Shown here one piece after another: positions 33,382 through 33,527 of a stretch of DNA of 33,527 nucleotides. Below the pieces are notes generated by a model that saw only the letters and a list, made by a program, of their open reading frames with translations, ran no database searches and was not told where the DNA came from. The position numbers were made by a program, and so were the translations under genes. This DNA is from Candidatus Sulfopaludibacter sp. SbA3 (lineage in GTDB: Bacteria; Acidobacteriota; Terriglobia; 20CM-2-55-15), in NCBI GenBank assembly GCA_945865815.1, contig CAMBFR010000038.1, forward strand, positions 1 to 33,527, given 5' to 3'. Within the stretch, counting starts at the first letter, position 1, and each line of letters starts with the position of its first letter.

Positions 33382-33400
33382 ATTCCCCTCCTGTTTTAGG
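33382..33400 (+). repeat. Dispersed CCCCTCCT repeat, copy 3 (partial)
   Basis: The 19 bases ATTCCCCTCCTGTTTTAGG are identical to 6101-6119. The rest of the element is degenerate: AGTGGTGCACTGCGGTGTTG replaces the GGGGTGGC...GGGGTGGT arrangement. This is a worn copy in the 3' gap of the window, where no gene is seen from 33304 to 33527. Confidence 0.65.
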
Positions 33401-33527
33401 GTAGTGGTGCACTGCGGTGTTGCTCGTCATAAATGTCAAATGTTGGGATGTCCAATGGGCGATGTCATATGTATTTGTCATATGACTCACTAACCACTTG
33501 GTCGTTCGGTCGTTTTACAAATACATA

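Noticed and set aside
33463-33484. TGTCATATG direct repeats as an operator or CRISPR-like start
   Set aside because: Only two 9-base copies in AT-rich DNA at the window edge; too little to support a site.

Overview
The window looks like chromosomal DNA from a soil-type Acidobacteriota. I infer this from gene content, not from a marker gene. It carries a DUF5916 outer-surface protein, a DUF6152 protein beside a secreted family carrying the WLGHSIGRWEGDTLVVDTVG signature, a DUF4159 protein, a small Lys/Arg/Glu-rich protein and many signal-peptide-bearing proteins of unknown role. Coding density is high, GC content is moderately high and genes switch strand often. No rRNA, CRISPR array, transposase, phage or plasmid genes were seen.

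Layout. 1-5.4 kb: a divergent Nramp-like transporter, a translationally coupled pair (secreted Rossmann-type protein plus serine hydrolase), an exported dienelactone hydrolase and a histidine phosphatase. 5.5-11.2 kb: a secreted cupin, DUF5916, and a tight pair of di-heme cytochrome c peroxidase and HpaB-type flavin monooxygenase. 11.2-12.5 kb: two small genes (HAD phosphatase and Nudix hydrolase), both on the minus strand. Their stop codons lie inside ATAAC...GTTAT palindromic sites that look like integron attC sites, so this appears to be a small gene-cassette array without an integrase in view. 12.8-16.2 kb: class I fumarase, then an operon of TauE/SafE permease, EamA permease and a Cas2-fold (SinR-like) small protein. 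16.3-18.7 kb: an RRM RNA-binding protein, a small charged protein, and an operon of half-size GDT1 transporter, DUF4112 and a methyltransferase.

18.8-23.2 kb: a two-cupin secreted protein, two secreted unknowns (one internally duplicated), an orphan periplasmic solute-binding protein, the acidobacterial secreted family protein and a SLOG-like protein. 23.3-26.8 kb: a plus-strand operon of DUF6152, ABM monooxygenase, Smr-domain protein and glycogen debranching enzyme. A tRNA-Asn lies at 26.9 kb. 27.2-33.3 kb: a Nudix/metallo-beta-lactamase fusion protein, MiaB, RNase Z, DUF4159, a PBP4-type D-Ala-D-Ala carboxypeptidase and a CsrA homologue with a changed RNA-contact residue.

Several genes join into general functions: tRNA maturation (tRNA-Asn, MiaB, RNase Z), post-transcriptional regulation (CsrA, RRM protein), glycogen breakdown (GlgX) and metal transport (Nramp-like, GDT1). 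The most unusual region is the cassette array at 11.2-12.5 kb. A dispersed CCCCTCCT...AGGAGGGG repeat occurs three times (6.1, 28.5 and 33.4 kb), and REP/BIME-like hairpins lie at 16.2 and 33.3 kb.
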